DNA from: Clonostachys chloroleuca | Taxonomy: Eukaryota; Ascomycota; Sordariomycetes; Hypocreales; Bionectriaceae | DNA: 64,000 bases | Assembly: GCA_037952775.1 (NCBI GenBank) | Contig: JBANAY010000003.1 | Location: 22,568,001-22,632,000 of the forward strand | Reading direction: 5' to 3' | Shown: positions 32,455 through 43,605 of the stretch, one piece after another | Layout of the letters: each line of letters opens with the position of its first letter | Position numbering within the stretch: position 1 is the first letter of the stretch | Translations under genes and position numbers: made by a program | The notes under the pieces: generated by a model | Seen by the model: only the letters and a program-made list of their open reading frames with translations | Databases searched by the model: none | Told to the model about the DNA's origin: nothing

Positions 32455-35400
32455 GATGAATGGATTGTGGGTCTACGCTTGGTGGGAGAAACAACCTTGG
32501 TGATGCCGAGGGCGAAGGTCTTGAAGTCAAGGAGATGGAAGAATTTGGGAGGAATAGATTGCTGGACAGCCATCGGAGAGGTTCGGCGAAGGGACGTCTA
32601 TATGAACGAATGGTCTGTCCGTAGCTACCACCCCCTTTGTAAGGAATTACCTGAATCTCACATAACGTTCGATAATCGAAGCCCCGTTACTGGTCAGCGT
32701 GCTCACTAAAACAGTAATAAAAGGCTAGGGGGTTTGATGGGGAAGAGGCTAGACCGGGCCGGCCGGTCCAGTTTTCTGGGTCAGTCGGTCCAAGGCAAAC
32801 TGGATCTGATCTCGTCTTGTCCAAACGGTTTGCCGATACCGCAACGCCGAATCTCGAGCGAAGATATTGGCGGCAACGGCCGAACTGCATGGGGCGATGA
32901 ACACTCGTTAAGATTAGCGAGACGGCACACGGGAGTTCGTCTACTGGCAGTGATTCAGAAAGGCACGTGCCTGTTAACTGTCATTGACAAAAACCCCACA
33001 TGCGTGTCAATGAGCATGAAAAAGGGAGAACGAAACTTTCCGTCGACCCGGCTCATGCCTAGCCTAACTGGGGAATTGCCCTTCCCCTCCCCCGTTATTG
33101 GACTTCCAGTTCCCGACGAAAACTCTTCACAGCGGCCCCTCTAGCTTCGGTTGGGCATATTTGCTTGGCTATTGATCCATTGATTCAATGCAGTTGGACA
33201 GCCATGCTGTGCCCTGCTTCCCTACACATCATATACGTGCACACCCGCGCGAGACTAGACCGCGGGGGACCGTAGGTTATTAAGTGATGACAATGGGATT
33301 GTCAGCTGCATGTGGGGGAGCACGGAAGCCTGTCGGGGCATTCCGGAGGCCACTGACTCAAGCAGACCGCCGGTTGGTAGCTTGAATACATAAACGAGCC
33401 AAGCCAATGGTACTGATGGGGCCTCGGAAAGCAGCCGTATGGGGCTGGAGAAGAAGGCAAGGCCGACCGACCGATCAAGGCCCAGAATATCTTGTATTGT
33501 TTGGTCTTCTTGTTACCCGGCACCGTGATCTATCGCCAGACCGGCCGCCGTCCGGTTTGCACCACCCATCGGTTTCCGGCCTCCGTATTAGAAAACAATG
33601 GTCATTCATTGGTTAAACTAGCTTCATAAGGAATTGGGTAATTCGACGTATAAGAATATCGTCATTTCATTGAGTCGATTCTGTAGCATCCCCGACTGCG
33701 TTGAGCATCACACCACCTTGAAGCATCGTTGAAAAACAGACCAACTTCTGAATATTGCATTAATTTCGCGTCTCCAATACGCTATCATTCAGAAACGAGG
33801 AATGTGGTCATAATATCGGTTAATTACAAATCTTATTTCTATAGTGTAAATATCTAGTAACAGATTTCGGAGATCCTGCAATTAGCATCACAGATGGAAG
33901 ACTGCAAACGATTTATGGCTAGTATGGCTAGTGAGTAATATACTTCAGCAAAGAATAATAGGATCACTCTAATCTCGGAATAGGGATTAAAGGTACATTG
34001 GAACAATGAGAGCAGACTTGCACAGATCCAAGGCATGATAAGATCCAAAGTATAATTTAAAAAAAAAACAGCGGGCCCGCAAACTGAGTGTTTTTGAGTT
34101 GAACATTCGGTATTCATTATTCGCGTCTGAATAGAGTATAGTAGCATCCGAAGTCTTCATCATTTCGTAGTGATTAAGAGGTTTGTTTACTAAGTCTACG
34201 ATGATATTCTAGGATTACTTGGAACTAGGAGCATGTCGAATTTGGGGAGAGTGATGTATTTAAATAAGTTTTACCCGTCGAAAATGTTGCATGTACTAAA
34301 AACCGAACCTAAAGGCAATCACATGGGTCAAATGTAAGACCTGGACCTATACATAATGAGGGAGTCCTCAATGCAGGACGTGCTGATTTCTGTCTCATTA
34401 TCTCCCAAGGCTGACTGGAAACTGGTTTACGCTTTTAGTTCCGCTCCCCGAATCACGATCATCATGTTGAACGATCCTTAATTGGAATCAAGTGCTGGCA
34501 ACGTGGCGCACGTGTTAGTTGCCTTGAGAACAATGACGATTATCTTAGCACAAGAGGACACGATTACGGAATTATTTTGAGAGTATTGCGTGGATTTTGG
34601 TTTAGTTGGATGAACAATGGAGAACCACGGTATGTTTTCGCTTCCTATCTTCCACGTGCTGGTGCATATTCCGAGGTAACTCTCTTGCCATCGATCCGGG
34701 TTGCGCTTTCGCAGAATATCAATTGTCAGGGTACCAAAACTAAGCAATTGAATAAGGGAATGATCTTTTCAGTTGAATGGTAAAAGTCTCTTTACGGGTA
34801 TCATCCAGGCCGGGAAAGAGATAACCATTCTCACCGCCAGCTGATCACATCATTACTGAGTACAACGGAGATAATCTCTCATCGGAGAAATCTCACAGAA
34901 CAGGCTAAGTTACCAAATACAAGGGATTTGCTCTTCCCATATGCCAAATTTCCAACCTGCCACGCCTGGTTATGTTTCAAGTCATCAACAAGCCGTGTGG
35001 GTTTGGGCAGGCGTCCTCGTGTTTCACCACTGATGAAGTGCTCTGACGCCAAGAATAATGTCACTGTTGGAAAAAATATTCCTAATTTTAGAACACGACG
35101 GTTAATGGCTGAGGATCATGTAAAAAATTGTTGGCCTTGGGTTTCGAAAACATGCACTTTGTACTGAGCTTCGTTTCAACAATCGCAAGCCTTGGCATTC
35201 AATAAGCTGGTCTCGTATTTCTCGGTGTGACAATGTCAATGCGTCAGCTGACAGAACAAATTGAGGGGTTTTGGAGAACAAATCTGCACATTCTACGGCT
35301 GGAATGCATTGTTGTCTCATGGACGCAGGTGAAACTGAACACAGGCTGTGGCGGTGGCTATAGGCCAGACCTTCAGTGGGATCGTCAAGGGCCAATCAGT

Positions 35401-35580
35401 GAGGGCTGCAGCCTAATAAACAGCTGCTTACTTTGCCCCTCCTGCACCGCGAAATGAAGCAGCTGTTTTCTTCCTTTCGCATCCATCCATGATCCATCCC
35501 TGTCCGGTTCACCCACTCAGACTATTGCATCATTTGTTCAACACCTAAGAAGACCTGCCGCGTGTCATGCAGTGGTGGAA
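32455..35580. other. Long non-coding gap, 3.1 kb
   Basis: This is one of the largest gene-free stretches in the window. The largest open frame (32734-33144, plus) has no domain, signal peptide or sensible start context. The part from about 33600 to 34500 is AT-rich and could be decayed mobile DNA, but I found no recognisable repeat ends or transposase pieces. Confidence 0.45.
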
Positions 35581-37036
35581 ATGTCGGCTACGGAGCAAGC
35601 ACTCAGGCTGCCCGAGCTGCTGCTGGCGGTGTTCGAGCTGATCAAGGCGAGCGACCGCAGCTTGGTGCCTACAACTCAAGTAAATCGGGCCTGGTTCGAC
35701 TGCGCCACGAGCTTCCTGTGGAGAAAAGTTTACTCCCGTGTGCTTTATCGCGTGCCAGAGCATCGGCGCCAGATCTATGCCTCCAAGATTGAGAAGATCG
35801 AGTTCGATGGCGAAGAGGGCGATATCCATGAAGCCTTCAAAGATCTTCAGTTTAACAATTTGAAATCAGTCACTCTAGATCTCTTCAATCCACCTAAAGG
35901 CGGTTCCACTTGTCTTCGACAATATATCCAGCCGACTCTGCAGAGCTTCAATTTCTGCGGCGGCGATCTCGACGATGAGTTTCTCCTCCAGATGAAGGCT
36001 TCGTGTACGCGTCTTCAGGCCGTCACCATCAATCTCCCAGGACCTCGTGTCACCCCATCTGCCTTCCTGAGCTTCATATCGGGATTAGAGTGCCTTGAGG
36101 AAGTGAACCTCAACGACATGGAGGGCCTGCTCTCTGATGCCATGTTTCTCAACCTGGCAGGGAGGAGCAATCTTTTTCATCTTAGTTGGGGAACATCGAT
36201 TCCGCCGAGACTCATCTCCCGCACCTCTAATGAAATACCCGGTCCGTTCAAGAATGTCCGCAAGATCACGACATCAGTGTCTACTTCTTCCGTCACGTGG
36301 ATCTCACAAAACATGGTTCATCTGACGCATCTCATTCTGAAGCTCGAAGATTGCAAGCAAGATGTATTGCAACCTCTACCAAGGCTGCCAAATTTAAAGC
36401 GTGTTAGACTCTCATTCGAGCCGAGGACCGTACTGTCGACGGAAAGCTTGGTGGCCCTTAGATCACTCAACAAGCTGGAAACGCTCGACCTGGCAAGTAA
36501 GACTAGAGGGATGAAAGTATTCAATGCGCGCGGCGGCACATTCCAAAATCCCGACTTTGAGAATCTCATATCCGGCCTGCCACTATTGCGACAGCTGTCT
36601 TTGGTGATCGAGGCACAGTTATCCGTCAGAGCAGGCGCCATTCTCGCGAAGCACTGCCCTTTAATTCAAGAATGTAATATCTTGAAGAATTTTGATACCC
36701 GGTTACTCATGGCCCTGGCCCCCGAAGACAGGCCCATGTTTCCATTTCTGCAGAGGTTAAATGTTCGCCGGGCTACATTCGACCGCCATGAAGAGCCTCA
36801 AACTCTCGAGTAAGTAGTAAAGGGACGTCATCGGGTACACGACTATGTTCTTCGAAACTGATGAGTGAGATACTAGACAATCTGCGGATAAGCTAATTGC
36901 TCTGATAAGGAAAAACTGCCCTGATTTGAAAATGGTCGTCCCGAGTTTGCATAATCCGTACTCGAATCTTGTTGCCCGGAGGTTTGATAGCCTCAACCAG
37001 CCGGCGGATCCACTGCCAACATTACTTGCGCAATGA
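35581..37036 (+). CDS. F-box-like/leucine-rich protein
   Basis: Exons 35581-36809 and 36877-37036 give 462 residues; the intron starts GTAAGT, has a CTGATG-type branch and ends CTAG. The N terminus (LPELLLAVFELI, then TTQVNRAWFDCATSFLWRKVYSRV) is a divergent F-box with the fungal R-x-W-x-x-A-x-x-x-L-W pattern. About ten irregular leucine-rich repeats follow, such as NLKSVTLDLF, CLEEVNLNDME, NLKRVRLSFE and KLETLDLAS. Such proteins usually act as substrate receptors of SCF ubiquitin ligases. Fungi carry many lineage-specific copies with unknown substrates. It has the same broad family feel as the broken gene at 24123 and the secreted protein at 16777. Confidence 0.8.
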
Positions 37037-38050
37037 GTTCGGGCATTTGCGATGTCAGTGATTGTTTAAGACACCTAAGCTGTTGCTCATGAATTTCAAG
37101 AGAATTTCGTTAGAGTAGCTGTTAGAAAATGGAAGTGTTGACGGACCAACAGCTCATTCTCTAGACAGCGGGCGGAGGATATTAGTTGTTCGAGAATTAA
37201 CTAGGCATTTGGGGTCTGGCACTTCGGGACTAAGCAATTCCTTCAATTACCTGTCTCCTATATCGAAATTGTAAGATTTCTCTTACAGGCAGGCTGTGGG
37301 CATGATGCTGGGGAATCATGAACAACAATCTACTAGTTTGAATCTACGTATGATCCAATTCTTAGCCCCGTATTCATTATATTGAGATGTCGGGTTTGGT
37401 ATCTTCTATTGTTCGTCTTTATACTCGAACTCTCTTCCGTAGCTCTTAGCCCGTGCTCGTTCTATCCTCCATGTCTAAAACAAAACTAAACGAAAGCACC
37501 AAAGCGGGAAACAACAAAACGTCGCTTTGTTCTCGTTCAATACCACGATCAACCCAGCACATAGTATATTTGTCCAACTTCAAACCCCGAGAATGAAACC
37601 TCTGCAAAAAAAAAAAAAACACCATAATAAAGTACTAATCTCTGTTAAATTGTGCATGTGTTGCCGAATAGAAGTCCGCACGTGATTGCTTCGAGAATCG
37701 TCCCAACTCGCAAACATTTCGAGTTACTGAAAGGTCCGTCACATATCAAGAAACAATGCATATATGTTTACCACAGTTTTAGCTTACCTTGGATTTGGAA
37801 TTATATCAACTTCCAATTACGCATATGGGCGGAGTCTTGTTGCACCAACTTCGGAGCACAAGGCCAGCTTGTAACGGATCCCGACATCTAATCTTCTTTG
37901 TGTGACTCTGCGAATTTATGTGTGTGCGAAATCATGGAATCTTGTCGGTATAAATTAATATGCGCGCCGCCGCAGAGCAAACCTCCATAACACCAAAATC
38001 ACAAAAACCGCTTCTCGATACAATTCAGATCAACAGAAAATCCGGCCAAT
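37037..38050. other. Intergenic region, 1 kb, with A14 tract
   Basis: A run of 14 A lies at 37606-37619. A TATA-like TATAAATT at about 37949-37956 sits roughly 100 bp before the next ATG. I see nothing else. Confidence 0.5.
37949..37956 (+). promoter_or_regulatory. TATA-like box of the orphan gene at 38051
   Basis: TATAAATT lies about 95-100 bp before the ATG at 38051. Confidence 0.45.
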
Positions 38051-38973
38051 ATGAGCCACAAAAGCGAATTCAGAGACATGACATGTCTCTTGGGTAGTGT
38101 AATCCAAAAGGCTAAGGAGAATCCTATGCTTGATGGAGTTCTCGAATCGAGAGTCAAACGCCTGCATATTGAGTTTTCCGACAGTGAAAACCAAACAAAC
38201 CCTCACGTTGTATTGAGGCTTATACTCAACGAAGGGGTCCTAGCCTTGCAGGAAAAAGGTCGCTGGAAATCTGCTGGGAGCTGCATGTTCGACTCAAACA
38301 ACCGACAGCAAGTTGAAGGTGCTGAATCCGGAGTTGTTTTTCGGGTTCACGAGCTCTTCAAGGGGCAAACCTGGCAGATGCACAAGGATAGCACCATCGC
38401 CTTCATTTACGACGTGGACCCTGTACATACAGTCAAGGAGTACGTCAATGTCATACTCGGCAAACACAAGGGCCTTCCGGATGGAGAGAAGTCAAATCTA
38501 TCCTGGTTTGTGCTAACCAGTGTGGATGAGCACACCCTAGATGGATGCCGCGATGCCGTGTGAGTATACCCCAACAAGTCAGACATGGAATTTTGCTCAA
38601 TGGTTACTAACACTTTACCAGGACTCAATGGGTCATCAGACTTCATAGGATGGGATTCATGAATTGGATCGCTGATCGTGCCATGTTAGACGACAAGGAA
38701 CAGACCTTACGCTTCCCGCAAGAGTTCGACGCGTTCATTGCGAGGAGGTTCAAGAACCTCCGGATAGGTTTGAAAAAGCTCAAAACTACTCCCAAGGTCG
38801 AAATGACTGGCGATTACATCCCCATGCGCTTCGGGCATTTTCAAGACACTGCAGTCGCTCGCATCATCCAGTACGGCGAGATTATGCTTCCTTATAGTTA
38901 CCCAGCTGCGACAAGAACGGATAGGCGGGATGATTGTATCATTGTTCCTAGTCCAAGCACCCCCATGGAATGA
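38051..38973 (+). CDS. Orphan soluble protein, unknown function
   Basis: Exons 38051-38559 and 38622-38973 give 286 residues; the 62-bp intron has a GTGAGT donor, a TACTAAC branch site and a CAG acceptor, so splicing is well supported. The protein has no signal peptide or membrane helix. It has mixed alpha/beta composition, for example VLRLILNEGVLALQEKGRW, TIAFIYDVDPVHTVKEYVNVILG and LSWFVLTSVDEHTL, suggesting a compact globular domain in the first exon. I recognise no family. It lies between the F-box/LRR gene and the arginine deiminase. Confidence 0.65.
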
Positions 38974-39388
38974 TTACATAAGGACTCTTCGAAAATGCCG
39001 GGGAAGAAAAGCTGATGGCTGATGAAAAGGGTTGGCTGTGTTGAACTCAAGGATGCGGGATTTTCAGAGCGTGTTAGCACTGTTTCGAGCAACGATGTTG
39101 CTCTCTGTTCTATAGAGTGTACTTGTAAATGCCATGTCTCAAGTATATGATTGGACTTCATTGCGACCTTGGCGGTGGCTCTTTCATGCATCTAGTTCTT
39201 CTAGATATCCACGAACGCTCACCTAACGCTGGGATGCTTGTAGTTCAGTACAAATGTGAGTGCATCTAGCCCTCTTAAAGTCTTTGCCCGTTGTGTAGCG
39301 TGTCCAACACATTAAATATCAGACCCGGAAAGAATTTAATCATTTCAAGATGTAGTAGAATTATGACCCGTCCACTGGAAGAAAGTTC
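38974..39388. other. Convergent intergenic region
   Basis: It lies between the 3' ends of the orphan gene and the arginine deiminase gene. I see nothing in it. Confidence 0.45.
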
Positions 39389-41265
39389 TTAGCTCTTCCA
39401 CCAAACGTCTCCAGCCTCCCTCCAGGTATTGGAGCCACAGTGTACCTCTCCCATCAGGAGATGGTGGGAAAACCAATCATCTTGGAAGGTGACGTTGAAA
39501 CCCACACTCTTATACAACTTGATGGCTTCATTAGCAAGAATGTCAATACCGTCGATGATAGGGCCCCAGGGATTCGGAGCAAGAACCTGGGAGTCACTCA
39601 ACACCACGCCATTCACTATTCCGGGATAGAATGCAACCAGTTGGATAGTAGAACCTGCCTGTCGCTCTTGGACAGCCCCCGATGGTGTTCCCCAGTCGAT
39701 AATGGACTTCGCCTTAGAAGAAGGTCCTCCCGAAATTGTGGAGACGGATGATTGAGCATTAGTATTGTTACAAGGCCAGGGATCGGAATTAGAGTCATAG
39801 AAAGTAGCCGGCATGCGTAAGATCTCATCATCAGTGATACCTGTCGCATTCTTAATCCGTGCGATGTTCTCCTCGATGAATTCGGCGGCTTGCTTCTGAT
39901 AGGATTCAAACGAGTTGAGTTTCAGCGCTTGGTCGATAGTGTTCGTGGGTAGACATTGCCGTGTCTCCCCCTCAAGGAGGCCGCGTGAAACGGCCTTTTC
40001 ACCGCCATGGCCGTCTGCGGAAGCCTTTTTCAACAGGGAAAGACCTGCCAACGGGTCATCAGCAATGAGGACCCAGCCGCGCTCACTATCTACAGGCAAA
40101 AATTGAAGAAACTCATCAACATGCCCAACAGCAAGCCACGAAGTGTCCAGTATCAGCGGGTCTTGTGACTCTTGGGCCTTAATAAAGCTCAGAATCCGCG
40201 GTGTTTCATCTTCCGAGGTACCCATGATGATGCGACCGGCTGGGTAGCTCTTCCCGTCGTGAGTATATGGTGGGATAGTTTCCAAGTTACCAAAACTATC
40301 TCGAGTGCCTCCTTGTGCAAGCTGCTGCACGGCGCCTACACCGTCCGAGCGGAGGGCAGTGAAGACTTGTTCTCCGGCCGTACGATAGCTTTGCGATGAA
40401 CGTATCATTATTCTCAGAGAGATCGGTCCATCGGAGCCCGGGATGCTGGAGTACCCAGGCTCGAAGAAATCCTGGGTCCAGTGGTCGCTCGAGGATGTGA
40501 ATTGGAACACAGGCTCGCTGATCCCAGCGTCAGCCACGTTCTTGACCAAGTTCTGTACGAAGCGGGTTTGGTCGGGCCAGTTGATGGTAGGGAGAGTGGT
40601 GAGAATCTTCTGCGCGAGCTGGGCATGGTGATGGGTTAAGACGGGGGCCACGCGAAGTGCCACAACGTCCTCTGCACTTTCACCTCCATCAGAGACGGTG
40701 AAAGTCACCTGGGCACGCCCATCCCAGTCAGGGCGACGGACATCGCGGGAATCGATTCCGAGTTCCAGGCCGCCTTCAAGCTCACTGGCACTGAATGTAT
40801 AGTTGGAGGAAACAAAGCCCCATGACTCGCCGGACTTGACGAAAATTCGAGTTTTGGCAGCTGCAACCGGGTCGAGAACCTTGACTGTACCGACTGCAGA
40901 TGTGCTCAATCCTGTGATCGGGAGGGTACGGAGAGGAGCCAGATATTTTGGATTCCGGAGTTCGTTGCCCTCAGCGTCATTGCAAGTGTCGAAATTACGG
41001 TTGTTCGCGCACCGTTTGTTGGTATCGCCAATATTGGCTAGGAAGAGGGCGCCCCTATCTTCTGTCCAAGTGGCCTTGCCCTCAACATCCGAGTTTCCTT
41101 CAACGTCAACGTGACCGTCTCTGTTCACGTCGGCCAAAATTGTCGCGCTGAGGGCAGCTGCTGTCTGCGCCAAAGCTACAAAGGAGTTAGCGAAGTGCCC
41201 CGGCATATCCGGAGGCGTATCTTACCTAGGCCGGCGAGTGCCAGTTTGCGAGGAGAATATGTCAT
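39389..41265 (-). CDS. Secreted protein-arginine deiminase (PAD) family enzyme
   Basis: Exons 41265-41226 and 41175-39389 give 608 residues; the 50-bp intron has a GTAAGA donor and a GCTAAC branch site. Joining creates a clear signal peptide (about residues 1-24, MTYSPRKLALAGLALAQTAA onward). Peptidyl-arginine deiminases convert arginine to citrulline with calcium. The catalytic residues match vertebrate PADs: Asp249 in WTQDFFEPGY, His365 and Asp367 in VGHVDEFLQFLP, and nucleophile Cys593 in GEVHCGSN. An acidic segment near the N terminus (DVNRDGHVDVEG) looks calcium-binding. Fungal PADs are sporadic and hardly studied. Here secretion plus a complete active site suggest an extracellular citrullinating enzyme. 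It is divergent from the lectin gene. Confidence 0.93.
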
Positions 41266-42089
41266 TTTTGCTTGACTTCCTCGACCACCACGTTGAGATG
41301 ATTGAAGTCTCCGTGTCTAACGGCAACGGAAGATGGCCTCATTTTATTGACACGGCCTGCTCCTACTTCGACGGCAGACCCATGCCAAGAAAAGCAAAAG
41401 GACCCAGAATTGGCAGCTCGACACGGTTCACCTGCCTGCCAAAGGTGACGAAGCATTTGCTTATTCTATCCACCGCCGGCTTGGCAAATGGACTCAGCCT
41501 CGCTGCATGGTCTAGAATAATCGCGTATAGAACGTGTGCCGTTTCACCTTTGCTGGGGTAAATTGATTATTAGCAGGCAGATCATCACGCGTACCGGGTT
41601 GAATTAAGCTTGTCCGCTTTGATGAGCATACAAGTAAGCTTTAAATAGTGATCCGCCCTATCCAATTAGCCAAGCCAGATCGTACATTATTCGCTACTTC
41701 CTTTTACTAATTAGCGTAGAGTCATGATGAAGCAGATATTAGCACCCGGCGCATCCGCTGCTTCACGCGCGCAACTCGCGAAAAGCTCGGATGTGCATAC
41801 AATCGAAACTATTTCATCAATCCAAATAAAAGTTTGCATCTGCTGTCTGTAACGAATCTGCTAATTCGTTAGCTCTATTCCGTAGAAATAGACTCGCAAT
41901 GTATAAGAATTTGTGTACAGTGTCAACCTTTGAAACTGCCTACTGAATTCTTCCCCATTCTCGATCTCCTCAATATATTTGAAAATTGGAATTGACCTTT
42001 CAGTCTATCAAATTCGTAAACCTGCTTAGTTTTCCTTTGATTGATTTGGACTGGCTGCCCAGCCAATTGTCACAATTTCATTCGTCCCA
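41266..42089. other. Divergent intergenic region, 0.8 kb
   Basis: Shared upstream region of the arginine deiminase (leftward) and the coiled-coil/lectin gene (rightward). A purine/pyrimidine mix with no clear element. Confidence 0.45.
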
Positions 42090-43194
42090 ATGGCTCTACT
42101 ATATCAGCACGCCACCAACCTCAGCTTCAATACAGCCCCCATCGTCTTCAAGAATGACGATAACAATGTTTCTGCCCTTGAAAATGCGCGGCTGCAAAAG
42201 AAACGTATGGATGAAGCTGCTCATCTCCAGAAGCAGCAACTGGAGAAGGCAGCTGCAAAGCTGCAGAAGCAGGCCGAAGACAAGGAGAAAGTCATCAAAG
42301 ACCGAGACCATCTGCGTAGCGAGAGTGAGCGCCTCGCTCAAGAAAACGCGGCAGCAAACGGGCTACTTGATGCAATGAAAAGGCAGAACGATGAGGAGAT
42401 CGCAGCTTTGTCGAGCAGGGTCGCACAGCGAGCAGCAGAAATAACAAGGCTGAATCAAATGATTTTCAGTGGGCGTGCTCCCAACATGGATCGGCAAGAC
42501 AACTACCTGCCATTAGTGTATCATAAAGCGACAGTACACATTGTCAACGCGTTTTGCCCCCTAGGTTTGGATTCTGGATACCGTGAGAGCCTCCCAAACA
42601 CCTCTTGTTGCATGCTGGTGCCTTGCTAACCCACCAACTTGTAGAGAATAGAACTAGGCTACACTGCTGGGAGTATTGCATAGGACTTGCGAATCAGACC
42701 TTCAAGTTGGAAAGAGTCAACAATGACATAACTCCAGAAGGATTCTGGACGATTTGCCGCACCGGCGATAACCGCAAGTCTTCATACAACCGTGTGCCAA
42801 ATTGATGCTAACCCATCCAATACAGAGAAACTCTACTTCCCGAATAACACGGTCGGGCTCGATGTCCACGTTAGCAATGCTCCCGGGAAACAATGTTATT
42901 GGTACATTGGCCGACCGTCAAACCACCGCGTAGGCTCTTGGGTGTAAGTGCCATGATTCGGCCAAGACAGAGTGACACATGCTGACGACTACAACAGAAT
43001 CAAGAATGCCGAATGGGGCACGTGTATTCAGATGGGAAATGGTGGCAAGGAAAACGCGTATGTAAACTTCACAACGACTTGATGACATACAGAAAATCAG
43101 ACTAACCAGTGCGACTAGGCGACATGTCTACTCATACCCGGTCAGCGATCATGTAGATGCAAATTGGCCCATGGTTCCCTTGTCCTTCAACTAG
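42090..43194 (+). CDS. Coiled-coil protein with ricin-B-type beta-trefoil lectin domain
   Basis: Five exons (42090-42582, 42645-42773, 42826-42943, 42998-43057, 43119-43194) give 291 residues. Residues 28-130 form a charged coiled coil (KKRMDEAAHLQKQQLEKAA, then a run with DKEKVIKDRDHL). From about 150 comes a ricin-B-like beta-trefoil: VHIVNAFCPLGLDSGY, NRTRLHCWEYC, NQTFKLERV, GFWTICRTGDN, GLDVHVSN, QCYWYIG and GTCIQMGNGG. These lectin domains bind sugars; there is no toxin catalytic chain and no signal peptide, so a cytosolic defence-type lectin is possible. The second intron (42774-42825) has a GC donor, GCAAGT, the standard rare GC-AG type; a GT alternative would be only 34 bp. The coiled coil probably makes an oligomeric lectin. 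Confidence 0.78.
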
Positions 43195-43605
43195 GATCCA
43201 TGAATTTATTGAGCTTATGAGATTCTCACATAAGAAGTTTCATCAGCTATATCATCGCAAAGATAGAGTGACCATGTTTACAAACATACATTACCTCGTC
43301 ATATTCAATTCACAACGCAACCATCTAAACATCGATCGTTGAAGTGAATTCAATCTCACTTCATTTGTTGTTCTTTAAATTTTTCTTCGCGAAAAGTGAA
43401 GGTCGTTCTCTCCATTTAACCTTGCAAATATTCCGAAGAGATATTATATAAATCGTAAATAAAAATAAACCACAAATATCCTTAAGAGGAATATTATAGT
43501 AGAATACAATTCTTATCTAATAAAACGCTAATCATTGCGTACTATTCACAATAATTATTATGCTCGCTCTGTGCTTGTGAATGTATTACCTCCTCATACC
43601 CCATA
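43195..43605. other. Convergent AT-rich intergenic region
   Basis: Very AT-rich between about 43370 and 43570, between facing 3' ends. A short inverted repeat (AATATTCC near 43427, GGAATATT near 43489) is visible and may be chance. Confidence 0.45.

Noticed and set aside
32734..33144. 136-codon plus-strand frame in the long gap
   Set aside because: No domain, no splice partners and low-complexity composition.
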